From positions 108,608-172,607 of the forward strand of contig LUJS01000035.1 in NCBI GenBank assembly GCA_001689495.1: a stretch of DNA of 64,000 bases. Direction: 5' to 3'. Position 1 is the first letter of the stretch. The number at the start of each line of letters is the position of its first letter. Positions 32,013 to 41,785 of the stretch are shown one piece after another. The notes under the pieces were generated by a model. It worked only from the letters and a program-made list of their open reading frames with translations, searched no databases and was not told where the DNA came from. Origin of the DNA: Bacteroidales bacterium M8 (lineage in GTDB: Bacteria > Bacteroidota > Bacteroidia > Bacteroidales > Muribaculaceae). The position numbers and the translations under genes are program-made.

Positions 32013-34808
32013 ATGACACGTCTCATGCGCAACTCGCTCGCTTTGCTCTTCTTTATATTCACCATACCCTTCGCCGGGGCCATCAACATCAGCGGCCTTG
32101 TCAAGGACGCCGCCACCGGCGATCCGCTCATGGAGGCATCCGTGCGTCTGCTGGCAGCCAAGGACAGCGCCTTTGTCAAGGGTGTCACAACCAACCTCGA
32201 CGGCAAGTTCAACATTCAGGGAGTCAAGTCTGGCAAATATGTAATGGTGGTATCCTATATCGGATATGCCGACACCAAGAAAGAGATCACGGCCGGATCC
32301 ACCAACATGCGCCTCGGCGTGATAGAGATGAAAGAGTCGTCCGAGCTGTTGGGCGAGGTCAGCGTCGTGGCCGTCAAGACCCCCATCACCGTCAAGGAAG
32401 ACACCGTCGAATATAACGCCGACTCATATCACACACAGCCCAACGCCGTGGTCGAGGACCTGCTCAAGCGCCTGCCCGGCGTCGAGGTCGACACCGACGG
32501 CAAGATTACCGCCAACGGCCGCTCGGTATCAAAAATCCTCATCGACGGCAAGGAATTCTTCAGCGACGACCCTCAGGTAGCATCCAAGAATCTCCCCGCC
32601 AACATGGTGGACAAGCTGCAGGTCGTGGACCGCAAGAGCGACATGGCACGCCTGACGGGCGTGGACGACGGCGAGGACGAGACCGTCATAAACCTCACCT
32701 TCAAGAGAGGCATGAATCAGGGATGGTTCGGCACGGCCGAGGGCGGCTATGGCACAGACGACCGATACATGGGGTCGTTCAACGTCAACCGCTTCTGGGA
32801 GGGCAACCAGATAACCCTTCTCGGCAACTTCAACAACGTCAACCAGTTGGGCTTCACCGACTCTAACGGCAACCGTTTCCGCCGATTCGGAGGCAACAAC
32901 GGCATAACCACGTCAAAGGCCGTCGGCCTCAACTTCAACGTGGGCAAGGAGGAGATAATCCGCGTGGGCGGCGACGTGATGTGGAGCAACACCGACGCCC
33001 GCACCACCCAGCGTCAGGCACGCGAGTATCTGTTCGGCGAATACTCGACATGGTCCAACATCAACAAGCTGGCACGCGACCGCGGAAACAACCTGCGTGG
33101 CGACTTCCGCGTGCTCTGGAAACCCGACTCGTTCAACACCCTCGAGGTACGCCCCACGTTCTCGTACAACCACAACAAGTCGTTCGACTCCGAGCTGACC
33201 GACTACTTCAACCGCGACCACGCGCAGGCCAGCTCCAACATAGCCGGAGGCAACTCAAAGGGAGACTCGTACGAGGCCGGCGGACGCATCATATACTCAC
33301 ACCGCTTCAAGAGCCGCCGCGGACGCTCTTTCTCGGTATCGGGCAACTATCAGTTCTCGAACGTGGTCGAGAAGGAGTCATCGTTCTCCGACTTCATACG
33401 CATGATCGAGGATGACCCCGACAACACCGGCGAGGCGTCGGACGACCTTGACCAGTATACCGACAACCACACATGGAGCAACCGCGTGATGGGCCAGTTC
33501 ACTTGGACAGAGCCTCTGGGCGACGTCAAGAACGGCAACTACCTCACGTTCAGCTATCGCGCCAACTATCGCTGGAACAATGCCGACAAGCTGGTCTACA
33601 ACATCCCCGACGACTACATGCTCGACATCTTCCCCCCTGTGGGCGAGGAGCCCGACCCCGACTACTCTAACCGCTATCGCAACAACTCGTTCAACCAGCA
33701 GATACGCCTCGGTTACCGCAAGGTGACGCAGAAGGCCAACCTCGAGGCCGGCATGGCCGTGGTGCCCCAGATGTCAAAGTCGATCTATCTCGACAACTCG
33801 GACAAGAACATCGACCGCTGGGTGTGGAACTATGCGCCGTTCCTGCGATTCCGCTACAAGTTCAGCAAGCGCCGTTCGCTTCAGGTGAACTATCGCGGCA
33901 ACTCCTCGCAGCCCTCGATGAAGCAGCTGCAGCCCGTGCTCGACATCTCGAACCCCACAAACAAGGTACAGGGTAATCCCAACCTCGACCCTTCGTTCAA
34001 CCACAACATGATGGTGCGCTTTCAGGACTTCAGCACCGAGTCTCAGCGAAGCATCATGCTCATGGCCGACTTCCAGCTGACCCAGAACGCCATCATCTCG
34101 AAGACATCATACGACGAATACGGCTCGCGACTGACAGAATACCTCAACGTCAACGGCGTCTGGAACGGTCGACTGATGAACATGTTCTCCATGCCGTTCC
34201 GCAACAAGAAATGGTCGTTCTCAAACCACTTCTTCGTCAGCGCCAACCGCAACGTGGGCTTCAACAACTCGTTGCGCAACGCATCGGTGACACTGCGTGT
34301 CAGCGAGAATCCCGGCATCACCTTCCGTCCCGACAACTGGGAGCTGGAACTGCGTCCCCGCTACTCGCTGCAGACCACCCACAACAGCGTGCAGACCAAG
34401 AGCAACCAGACGGTACACTCGTACGGAGGCCGTTTTGACGGAACATATTACACCTCTTGGGGCCTCACCATCCAGACGGATGTCAACTACTCGGCCACCG
34501 CAGGCTATGCCGACGGATACAACACCAAGACATGGATCTGGAACGCCACTATCTCGCAACAGTTCCTGCGCAACAAGGCCCTCACCCTCTCGGTCAAGGT
34601 CTACGACATACTGGACCAGCGCAGCAACATACGCCGCAACGTCACCGCAAACTATATAGACGACACCGAATACAACTCGCTCGGCCGATACGGCATGATC
34701 ACCCTCAGCTACAGGTTCAACACCTTCGGCAAGGGCAACGAGCCCAAGGACGGCGGTTTCCGCCGCGGCGGCTGGGGAGGTCCCGGCGGTGGTCGTCCTC
34801 CGAGATAA
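32013..34808 (+). CDS. Outer membrane beta-barrel protein with carboxypeptidase-like and plug-like domains
   Basis: 931 residues. A signal peptide (first 23 residues) precedes a CarboxypepD_reg-like domain (INISGLVKDAATGDPLMEASVRLLAAKDS...GKYVMVVSYIGY), then a plug-like region (VVEDLLKRLPGVEVDTDGKIT, VSKILIDGKEFF) and a long barrel ending in FNTFGKG. This matches the outer membrane beta-barrel family (OMP_b-brl_3) related to TonB-dependent receptors; no TonB box is obvious and no SusD partner is adjacent. The extreme C-terminus is a Gly/Arg-rich tail, GFRRGGWGGPGGGRPPR, beyond the last strand, which is unusual. Ligand unknown. An in-frame ATG at 32025 is an alternative start. Confidence 0.85.
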   Translation: MTRLMRNSLALLFFIFTIPFAGAINISGLVKDAATGDPLMEASVRLLAAKDSAFVKGVTTNLDGKFNIQGVKSGKYVMVVSYIGYADTKKEITAGSTNMRLGVIEMKESSELLGEVSVVAVKTPITVKEDTVEYNADSYHTQPNAVVEDLLKRLPGVEVDTDGKITANGRSVSKILIDGKEFFSDDPQVASKNLPANMVDKLQVVDRKSDMARLTGVDDGEDETVINLTFKRGMNQGWFGTAEGGYGTDDRYMGSFNVNRFWEGNQITLLGNFNNVNQLGFTDSNGNRFRRFGGNNGITTSKAVGLNFNVGKEEIIRVGGDVMWSNTDARTTQRQAREYLFGEYSTWSNINKLARDRGNNLRGDFRVLWKPDSFNTLEVRPTFSYNHNKSFDSELTDYFNRDHAQASSNIAGGNSKGDSYEAGGRIIYSHRFKSRRGRSFSVSGNYQFSNVVEKESSFSDFIRMIEDDPDNTGEASDDLDQYTDNHTWSNRVMGQFTWTEPLGDVKNGNYLTFSYRANYRWNNADKLVYNIPDDYMLDIFPPVGEEPDPDYSNRYRNNSFNQQIRLGYRKVTQKANLEAGMAVVPQMSKSIYLDNSDKNIDRWVWNYAPFLRFRYKFSKRRSLQVNYRGNSSQPSMKQLQPVLDISNPTNKVQGNPNLDPSFNHNMMVRFQDFSTESQRSIMLMADFQLTQNAIISKTSYDEYGSRLTEYLNVNGVWNGRLMNMFSMPFRNKKWSFSNHFFVSANRNVGFNNSLRNASVTLRVSENPGITFRPDNWELELRPRYSLQTTHNSVQTKSNQTVHSYGGRFDGTYYTSWGLTIQTDVNYSATAGYADGYNTKTWIWNATISQQFLRNKALTLSVKVYDILDQRSNIRRNVTANYIDDTEYNSLGRYGMITLSYRFNTFGKGNEPKDGGFRRGGWGGPGGGRPPR

Positions 34809-34882
34809 AAGGATACACTTCGAAACTTATAAGGATACTTTATGATGTTTTACTATTAGATAAGTTAGGTTAATTGTTCAGA

Positions 34883-34926
34883 TTGGCGCACCACTGACGG
34901 GATGTCGGGGGTGCGCCCAACTTTTT
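34883..34926 (+). terminator. Terminator of the barrel gene
   Basis: GGCGCACC (34885-34892) pairs with GGTGCGCC (34910-34917), flanked by TT and AA, then CTTTTTAAG. Confidence 0.82.
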
Positions 34927-34996
34927 AAGCCAACCTGAAAATGCCGATTTAACAAAAACGCAACAAATTGTTCAGAAATATGAAACATAGTGTCAC

Positions 34997-35004
34997 TAAC
35001 TTTG
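34997..35004 (+). promoter_or_regulatory. -7 box of the phosphate transporter
   Basis: TAACTTTG, 34 nt before the ATG at 35039. No good -33 element at the usual spacing. Confidence 0.5.
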
Positions 35005-35038
35005 TTTTGCAAAAAAAGAACAACCTATCTCACACTAA

Positions 35039-37315
35039 ATGGACATACTGTTTTTCGGCATTGTCATCTTTCTGTTTCTGCTCGCGGTGTTCGACCTCAC
35101 GGTCGGAGTGAGCAACGACGCCGTCAACTTCCTGTCGTCGGCCATAGGCTCGAGGGCGGCATCCTTCAAGCACGTCATCATCGTCGCCGCCATAGGCGTA
35201 TTCATCGGAGCGTCGATGAGCAACGGCATGATGGACATAGCCCGCCATGGCATCTTCAGGCCCGAAAACCTGTCGTTCTATGACGTCATAGCCATCTTCA
35301 TGGCCGTCATGGTCACCGACATAATCCTGCTCGACATATTCAATTCGCTGGGCATGCCCACATCGACCACCGTGTCGATGGTGTTCGAGCTGCTCGGGGC
35401 CACGTTCGTGGTGGCACTGTTCAAGATCGCCGACCCGTCGAGCACGCTCGAGATGGGACAGCTCCTGAACACCGAGAAAGCCCTCTCCGTCATACTCGGC
35501 ATATTCCTCTCGGTGGCCATAGCGTTTGTCTTCGGTACGGTCGTTCAGTTCGTCACGCGCCTCATATTCACGTTCGAATACAAGAGCCGACTTAAATGGA
35601 AGGTCGGACTCTTCGGAGGCATCGCCTGCACCGCAATCATTTATTTCATGCTCCTCAAGGGTATCAAGGATCTCACGTTCATGACTCCCGAACTCAAGGC
35701 GTGGATAGGCGACAACACACTGCCGATTCTCGGCTGCTCGCTGCTGTTCTTCACGGTATTGATGCAGATACTGCACTGGTGCAAGGTCAACGTGTTCAAG
35801 ACAGTCGTGCTGCTGGGCACATTCTCGCTCGCCATGGCGTTTGCCGGCAATGACCTCGTCAACTTCCTCGGAGTGCCGCTGACCTCGCTCGACTCATATC
35901 AGGACTATATGGCTGCCGGGGGCGGTAATCCCAAGGGCTTCATGATGGAGAGCCTCAACGGCTCGGCCGATACCCCCTTCTACTTCCTCATCGGCGCCGG
36001 CATGATCATGGTGGTGTCGCTGGCAACCTCAAAAAAGGCACGTCAGGTCACACAGACCACGGTGGGACTGAGTGCACAGAGTCAGGGCGACGAGATGTTC
36101 GGCTCGTCGCGCTTGGGACGCTCGCTGGTGCGGGCATCCATCAACACCTTCGGATGGATCAGCGACCACACGCCCGAGGGTCTGAAACGATGGATTGACA
36201 AGCGCATGGACACCACACGCCAGCAGCCCGAGGATGGCGCGGCGTTCGACCTCGTCAGGGGCTCGGTCAACCTGATGCTGGCAGGCGTGCTGATAGCTTG
36301 GGGCACCTCGATGAAACTGCCCCTCTCGACCACGTTCGTCACCTTCATGGTGGCGATGGGCACCTCGCTGGCCGACCGCGCTTGGGGACGCGAGAGCGCC
36401 GTGTTCCGCATCACGGGCGTCATCTCGGTCATCGGCGGGTGGTTCATCACGGCCGGAGTGGCCTTTATCGGCGCGGGCATCGTGGTCTGCCTGATGCACA
36501 TGGGCGGCATACCGGTGATGATAGCCGGCGGACTGCTGGCGCTGGGACTGCTTGTCAGGAGCAACATAATGTTCCGCAAGAAGAAAGCCGCCGCCGAGAG
36601 CGACACCCTATTCCAGACTATTCTCAACACCGAGAATCCGTCGGAGGTATGGCCTCTGCTGAGGATATACATCAACGAGAAGCAGAAGATGTTCCTCGAC
36701 TTTGCCGCCGCGACATACGGCAGCGTGGCCGAGGGATTCATGGCAGACAATACCAAGCTGCTCTCCAAGGCCGACAAGGCCCTGTCGACAGAGAAAGACG
36801 TGCTGAAATCGCAGCGCCGCAAGCTCACGCTGTGCCTGAGGATGGTGAATCCGGCCACGGCCATCGAGAAGAGCACTTGGTTTCATCTGAGCCTGAACAT
36901 GGAGAATTCGATGAACTACAGCCTCAGGCGCATCAACGAGGTGTGCAAGGAGCATGTGGAGAACAATTTCAGGCCCCTGCCCAAGCACTTCCACGCGCCG
37001 CTCGGGGAGGTCAGCGACAGGATAGTCTCTGTCATCGCCGACTCGGCAGCCGCCATCGAGGAGAGCCGCCCGGAGGTGATAGACGCACTGCGCGTGAGGT
37101 GCGAGGAGATCAAGGACGAGCTCACCGAGTTGTCGCGCAAGGCTTATTCATACCTCCGCACCTGCGACCAGAACAACCTCACCGTCATGTATGTATATCT
37201 GAATCTCGTGCAGGAGAGTCAGGAGTTCGTCACCTCGCTGCGCAAGATGCTGCGCGCGTCGGGCAAACTCAACCTCGCTCCCTCGCAATACCGTAGCTTC
37301 ACACACCCCGCCTGA
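35039..37315 (+). CDS. PiT-family inorganic phosphate transporter with PhoU-like C-terminal domain
   Basis: 758 residues. The first 530 or so form a PiT carrier: two PD001131-type repeats, one with FDLTVGVSNDAVNFLSSAIGSRAAS and one with SLAMAFAGNDLVNFLGVPL, and paired GTSMKLPLSTTFVTFMVAMGTSLADRAWG. A cytosolic helical domain follows (from about 540, LFQTILNTENPSEVWPLLRIYINEKQ to the end), resembling PhoU and DUF47 helices. Likely a cation-coupled phosphate importer with built-in regulation by the helical tail. Such fusions are known in Bacteroidetes; the regulatory idea is inference. No pst or pho genes are adjacent. Confidence 0.88.
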   Translation: MDILFFGIVIFLFLLAVFDLTVGVSNDAVNFLSSAIGSRAASFKHVIIVAAIGVFIGASMSNGMMDIARHGIFRPENLSFYDVIAIFMAVMVTDIILLDIFNSLGMPTSTTVSMVFELLGATFVVALFKIADPSSTLEMGQLLNTEKALSVILGIFLSVAIAFVFGTVVQFVTRLIFTFEYKSRLKWKVGLFGGIACTAIIYFMLLKGIKDLTFMTPELKAWIGDNTLPILGCSLLFFTVLMQILHWCKVNVFKTVVLLGTFSLAMAFAGNDLVNFLGVPLTSLDSYQDYMAAGGGNPKGFMMESLNGSADTPFYFLIGAGMIMVVSLATSKKARQVTQTTVGLSAQSQGDEMFGSSRLGRSLVRASINTFGWISDHTPEGLKRWIDKRMDTTRQQPEDGAAFDLVRGSVNLMLAGVLIAWGTSMKLPLSTTFVTFMVAMGTSLADRAWGRESAVFRITGVISVIGGWFITAGVAFIGAGIVVCLMHMGGIPVMIAGGLLALGLLVRSNIMFRKKKAAAESDTLFQTILNTENPSEVWPLLRIYINEKQKMFLDFAAATYGSVAEGFMADNTKLLSKADKALSTEKDVLKSQRRKLTLCLRMVNPATAIEKSTWFHLSLNMENSMNYSLRRINEVCKEHVENNFRPLPKHFHAPLGEVSDRIVSVIADSAAAIEESRPEVIDALRVRCEEIKDELTELSRKAYSYLRTCDQNNLTVMYVYLNLVQESQEFVTSLRKMLRASGKLNLAPSQYRSFTHPA

Positions 37316-37351
37316 CATAAAGGCACATTAAGAAACCGGATATGAAAGAGT

Positions 37352-37383
37352 GGCCCGCAGCCGGATTGTTCCGCCTGCGGGCC
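37352..37383. terminator. Hairpin between convergent transporter and GH51 genes
   Basis: GGCCCGCAG (37352-37360) pairs with CTGCGGGCC (37375-37383), 14-nt loop. T content after it is modest on both strands; it probably serves both genes. Confidence 0.65.
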
Positions 37384-37408
37384 CGTTGTATTCAGTATGT
37401 CACTGTTG

Positions 37409-39373
37409 TCAGAATGGGAGTATGTAGACGCCGAAAGTCTTGGCGGGGACAGTCACCACGGTGCTGTTGCCGCTTGCGGCGAGGGGCTGCTCGACCGGCT
37501 TGACCACCTCGGGCTTGCCCACCTCGTTGTCGGCATCGGGATTGTCGGAGTGGAGCAGTATGCAGCGGCCATCCTTGAGCGAGGCCTTCTTCTTCATGCC
37601 CGTGAATTTCAGGTCAATCTCGCGGGGAGTGTCAGAGACGTTGGCAATCTTGACTATGTACTCGCCGCGCTCATTGTCGACGACAGCCGAGGCATAGAGG
37701 CCCTGCTGACCCTCGGCGCCGGTCACGGCCTTGCCGTCCATGGTCAGCGGGAGCACGCGCGAGCCATTGTTTGACGCATAGAGCTGCTGCACGTAATAGC
37801 TTGCCGTGGGCACCGAGTTGAGGTTGTCGAACCATATCATGTCGGGGCGCCACTGCCATCCCTCGACATGGGCGAAGAGGGGTGCGTAGGTTGCCATGTG
37901 GACGATGTCGGCATTGCGCTCCAGTCCGGTCATGAACGCGGCCTCGAGCAGGGCGGCGTTGAAGTGGTTGAACTTCTTGCCCTTGCCGTGACACGCATAC
38001 TCTCCGGCAAACACCTTCGGGCCCTTGCGGTCGTAGCTGTCATAGCGGTCGGCGTTCTCGAGGAAGAATGTCTCGGGAGCATAATAGTGCTCGTCGACAA
38101 GGTCGGCCTTGAGGCGTTTCATCTCGGGCCAGAGATAGTCGAACTTGTCGCCCGACGCGCTCGGGCCTGACGAGCCCACGATCTTGATGTCGGGATAAGC
38201 CTTGCGCACGGCATCGACGAAATGTGTCAGGCGGGCGGGATACTCGGGTCCCCACTGCTCGTTGCCAATGCCGATATACTTGAGGTTGAACGGCGCGGGG
38301 TGCCCCATGCGGGCGCGGAGACCGCCCCAGACAGTCGTGGTGTCGCCGTTGGCAAACTCGATGAGGTCGATGGCGTCGTCGATATAGGGCTGCAGGGAGT
38401 CGACGGGCACGTGGGCCTTCTCGTCGCGGTTCTGATACTGGCACGCCAGTCCCACGTTGAGCACGGGCAGGGGCTCAGCTCCAATCTCTTCGGCAAGCTG
38501 GAAATATTCATAGAAACCGAGTCCGTAGCTCTGGTAATAATCGGGATAGAAGCGGTGACGGAAGGTGTAGTGCCAGCGATTCTCGTTGAGGGGACGGTTC
38601 TCGACGGGGCCGACCGAGTTCTTCCACTGATAGCGCGACCCGAGGTCGGTGCCCTCGACTATGCAACCGCCGGGAAAACGGAGCAGGCCGGGGTGAATGT
38701 CGGCCAGTTTCTGTGCAAGATCCTTGCGCAGGCCATTCTCGTGACCCTTCCAAGTATCTTCGGGGAAGAGCGATATGTGCTCGAGGTCGCATCCTGTCGA
38801 CGAGTCGAGGAATATGCGCAGCTTGCCCTTGGCCACCGTGGCCTTGGGGGTGAGTGTCACGGTATATTTCTTCCACTCGCCACCCTTGATGTCGATTTTT
38901 TCGGAGGCCATGGCCTGAGTCTCGCCCATCGAGGCGGGGTCTATGAGCTGGATATTGATTCTTGACGATTCGCCCGCCGAACGCGCCCAGACGGAGAAGC
39001 GGTATTTCTCGCCCTCGCGGAACGCCACACCGAAAAAGCCCTCGTTGGTCAGGCCGGTGGCCTTGTCGCGGTGACCGGCAGGGGTGAAGCTGACATAATG
39101 CGGATTGCGGTCAAAGGGGCCGTCATTCTTTATCTCGATGCCTCCGAAGCTCTCCCAGCCCATCAGCGGATTCGGGAACTCGAACGAACGGTTCTTGACC
39201 ATCTCGGCATAGAGTCCGCCGTCGGCGGCATAGTTGATGTCTTCGAAAAAGAGGCCGTACATCGTCGGCTGCACCTCGGCGCCCGGCTTGTCGGTGCGTA
39301 TCACAAACTCGTCGGCGGCAAGGGCGCCCTGCACCGAGGCAGCCACGAGAAGGATTGAAAACAGATGTCTCAT
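37409..39373 (-). CDS. Alpha-L-arabinofuranosidase, glycoside hydrolase family 51
   Basis: 654 residues with signal peptide (MRHLFSILLVAASVQGALA). GH51 features are MYGLFFEDINYAADGGLYAEMVKNRSFE, RFPGGCIVEGTDL, the acid/base Glu in IGIGNEQWGPEY and the nucleophile Glu in KVFAGEYACH. A carbohydrate-binding-like segment lies near residues 90-210 and a beta-sandwich C-terminal domain follows. It would release arabinose from plant arabinans or arabinoxylans in the periplasm or outside. It has a good promoter but no SusCD pair or other glycosidase nearby, so it is not part of a visible polysaccharide utilisation locus. Confidence 0.93.
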   Translation of the reverse strand: MRHLFSILLVAASVQGALAADEFVIRTDKPGAEVQPTMYGLFFEDINYAADGGLYAEMVKNRSFEFPNPLMGWESFGGIEIKNDGPFDRNPHYVSFTPAGHRDKATGLTNEGFFGVAFREGEKYRFSVWARSAGESSRINIQLIDPASMGETQAMASEKIDIKGGEWKKYTVTLTPKATVAKGKLRIFLDSSTGCDLEHISLFPEDTWKGHENGLRKDLAQKLADIHPGLLRFPGGCIVEGTDLGSRYQWKNSVGPVENRPLNENRWHYTFRHRFYPDYYQSYGLGFYEYFQLAEEIGAEPLPVLNVGLACQYQNRDEKAHVPVDSLQPYIDDAIDLIEFANGDTTTVWGGLRARMGHPAPFNLKYIGIGNEQWGPEYPARLTHFVDAVRKAYPDIKIVGSSGPSASGDKFDYLWPEMKRLKADLVDEHYYAPETFFLENADRYDSYDRKGPKVFAGEYACHGKGKKFNHFNAALLEAAFMTGLERNADIVHMATYAPLFAHVEGWQWRPDMIWFDNLNSVPTASYYVQQLYASNNGSRVLPLTMDGKAVTGAEGQQGLYASAVVDNERGEYIVKIANVSDTPREIDLKFTGMKKKASLKDGRCILLHSDNPDADNEVGKPEVVKPVEQPLAASGNSTVVTVPAKTFGVYILPF

Positions 39374-39417
39374 CGGTATTGATGGTATTGATTAGCGGTA
39401 AGATTGTTTCTTTGCCA

Positions 39418-39447
39418 CAAAATTACAAAAAAACCTCGCTCTGTCAA
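39418..39447 (-). promoter_or_regulatory. Promoter of the GH51 gene
   Basis: Minus strand: TTG (39447-39445), 19 nt, TAATTTTG (39425-39418), about 45 nt before the ATG. Confidence 0.65.
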
Positions 39448-39479
39448 TACCCGGGCCGATGTTTGACCTGTAAGCACCG

Positions 39480-40418
39480 TTATTTTGAATGATTTCTATG
39501 TATCGAGGGAAACATCTTGCGCACCCTCAGCAGCACGCTGTCCACGCGATTGCCGGCGACGACGAGCGTCGTGGCAGCAACGATCAGCAGACCTCCGGCC
39601 ATCTCGCGAGGCGTGAGCCCCTGACCGAGTACAATCACGCTCAGCACCACGGCGGTGACCGGCTCGAGCGCGCCGAGTATGGCCGTGGGTGTCGACCCGA
39701 TGCTCTGTATGGCCATGGTGGTGCAGGTCAGAGACACCGCCGTGGGCAACAGTGCCAGCGCCGTCACCCCGCCCCACTGGGCCAAGGATGCGGGCATGGT
39801 GAGGGGAGTGCCTACGGCAATCATGAACAGGAAGACAAGACTGCCCGAGAATATCTCCCAGAACAGCAGAGTGAGCGTGGGGATGCCGCGGACAACCGCC
39901 GAGACATTGGTCATGACTATGTATATGGCGTATGTGAGCGACGAAATACCCACCGCGAGACACCCCACGGCGCTGAGGCTGCGGTCGCCGTCGGGACGCA
40001 TCATCATCACGAGTCCGGCCGACATCAGCAGCAGGCAGACAGCCGTTGACGCCTTGAAGCGCTCGCCGAAACAGAGTATCATCAGCATGGCCACCATGAC
40101 GGGATAGACAAACAGCAGCGTCGAGGCCACGCCTGCATTCATGTAGTCATAGCTGACGAACAGCGACAGCGACGACATGCCCATAAGCACGCCGAGCACG
40201 CAGACCGGCACGATGGCCTTGCGCGGCATCTTCAGCGAGCGTCCGCGCATCCTTGCCATCAGGGCCAGCATCGGCAGGCTGAGCAGGTATCTGAACAACA
40301 GCACCGAGTTGGCATTCATGCCATCGTCATAGAGCGGAATCGCAAAGACCGGGTTCGTACCGTATGTGGCCGCCGCCAGCGCGGCGAGAAGATAACCTTT
40401 GATTTTCTGACTGTCCAT
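39480..40418 (-). CDS. EamA-family (DMT) transporter
   Basis: 312-residue inner membrane protein with about ten predicted helices in two EamA repeats, as in drug/metabolite transporters. Visible pieces are YLLAALAAATYGTNPVFAIPLYDDG, FRYLLSLPMLALMAR, and in the second half AILGALEPVTAVVLSVIVLGQGLTPREMAGGLLIVAA, with the conserved Glu-Pro. The substrate is unknown; relatives export amino acids or metabolites. A -7 box (40452-40459) is 33 nt upstream. Monocistronic. Confidence 0.88.
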   Translation of the reverse strand: MDSQKIKGYLLAALAAATYGTNPVFAIPLYDDGMNANSVLLFRYLLSLPMLALMARMRGRSLKMPRKAIVPVCVLGVLMGMSSLSLFVSYDYMNAGVASTLLFVYPVMVAMLMILCFGERFKASTAVCLLLMSAGLVMMMRPDGDRSLSAVGCLAVGISSLTYAIYIVMTNVSAVVRGIPTLTLLFWEIFSGSLVFLFMIAVGTPLTMPASLAQWGGVTALALLPTAVSLTCTTMAIQSIGSTPTAILGALEPVTAVVLSVIVLGQGLTPREMAGGLLIVAATTLVVAGNRVDSVLLRVRKMFPSIHRNHSK

Positions 40419-40451
40419 GTATTACGGAGCTCCGGGTTGAAATGAGCGGGG

Positions 40452-40459
40452 CAAAATTA
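40452..40459 (-). promoter_or_regulatory. -7 box of the EamA transporter
   Basis: Minus-strand TAATTTTG upstream of the ATG at 40418. Confidence 0.5.
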
Positions 40460-40566
40460 CACTTTTTTTAAGTCACGGCAAAAACTTTTTGTCCCCCGTC
40501 GCGACGGTTTCATGCAATATCCATAGCGATTTTGAGTTATATAAAGAGTATATCTTTAATCACGAA

Positions 40567-41766
40567 ATGAATCTCAGCACCAAAATACTACTCGCGTCCG
40601 TTCTCGCAGGGTCGGCCTTCGCAGCCGCATCGGCGCAGAACAAAGACGATTTCAACCCCATCAACACCGGCGTTACCTCGCTGGGCATCGCCCCCGATGC
40701 ACGCGGCGCCTCGATGGGCGATCTGGGTGCGGCCACCGAGCCCGACGCTTATTCCCAGTTCTGGAATCCGTCAAAATACGCATTCGCCTACAGCCGCGGC
40801 GCTGTATCGCTGAGCTATACCCCGTGGCTTCGCAAACTCGTCAACGACATCTTTCTCGCCGACCTTTCGGGCTACTGGAAGCTCGGACAGGAGGACAATC
40901 AGGCCGTCTCGGCCTCGCTGCGCTACTTCTCGCTCGGCGAGGTGACCACCGAGACCGCGGGCGACACCGGCGGACAGACACTCAGCCCCTACGAGATGTC
41001 TTTTGACGTCGGCTACTCGCGCAAGCTGTCAGAGAAATTCTCGATGGGCGTCGTGTTCCGCTACATATACTCGGACCTCGGTTTCTCCGAGTCCTATGCC
41101 GGCGACCAGTCCACGGGCGCATCGGCATTCTCGGCCGACATCTCGGGATTCTACACGACCTATCCCATCATTGGCCGCAACGAGTGCCAGTGGTCGTGGG
41201 GCTTCAACATCTCGAACATCGGCTCGAAGGTCAACTACAACCACGGCGACAACCCGGCCTTCCTCCCCACCAACCTGCGTCTGGGAACATCGTTCACATT
41301 CCCGCTGGCCGACTATCACAACCTCTCGCTCAACCTCGACCTGAACAAACTGCTCGTGCCAACCATGCCCCGCCGCGTAGACTATGAGGACGGCACCGAG
41401 GGAGAGCTGGCATACGTCAAGGCATACGAGGACTGGCAGAACATGTCGTCGATCACCGGCATATTCAAGTCGTTCACCGACGCCCCCGGCGGCATGTCCG
41501 AGGAGTTCAAGGAGATTTCGTTGTCTATCGGCGCCGAATACAACTACAACCAGCAGTTCTTCCTGCGCGCCGGATACTACTATCAGAATCCCGCCAAGGG
41601 CAACCTCCAGTATTTCGGCATCGGTGCCGGATTCGCCCTCAACGTGGTCAGGCTCGACGCATCATACATGATGGCCACGGCACAGACCTCTCCCCTCGAC
41701 CAGACACTCCGATTCTCGCTGACATTCGACATGGATGGTCTGAAAGAGATACTCGGCAAACGATAA
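40567..41766 (+). CDS. porV: Type IX secretion outer membrane protein PorV
   Basis: 399 residues. ATG at 40567 gives the signal peptide MNLSTKILLASVLAGSAFAA. The PorV signature follows: LGIAPDARGASMGDLGAATEPDAYSQFWNPSKYAFAYSRGAVSLSYTPWLR, then FadL-like barrel strands to the C-terminus. PorV shuttles type IX secretion (T9SS) cargo from the SprA/Sov translocon to the PorU sortase and is needed for surface attachment of cargo. PorU, often its neighbour, is not next to it here; the upstream gene is divergent. It is followed 19 nt later by ispF. Family call is strong; activity of a full T9SS cannot be judged from this window. Confidence 0.85.
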   Translation: MNLSTKILLASVLAGSAFAAASAQNKDDFNPINTGVTSLGIAPDARGASMGDLGAATEPDAYSQFWNPSKYAFAYSRGAVSLSYTPWLRKLVNDIFLADLSGYWKLGQEDNQAVSASLRYFSLGEVTTETAGDTGGQTLSPYEMSFDVGYSRKLSEKFSMGVVFRYIYSDLGFSESYAGDQSTGASAFSADISGFYTTYPIIGRNECQWSWGFNISNIGSKVNYNHGDNPAFLPTNLRLGTSFTFPLADYHNLSLNLDLNKLLVPTMPRRVDYEDGTEGELAYVKAYEDWQNMSSITGIFKSFTDAPGGMSEEFKEISLSIGAEYNYNQQFFLRAGYYYQNPAKGNLQYFGIGAGFALNVVRLDASYMMATAQTSPLDQTLRFSLTFDMDGLKEILGKR

Positions 41767-41785
41767 ACGACTAAACGACAAGACT

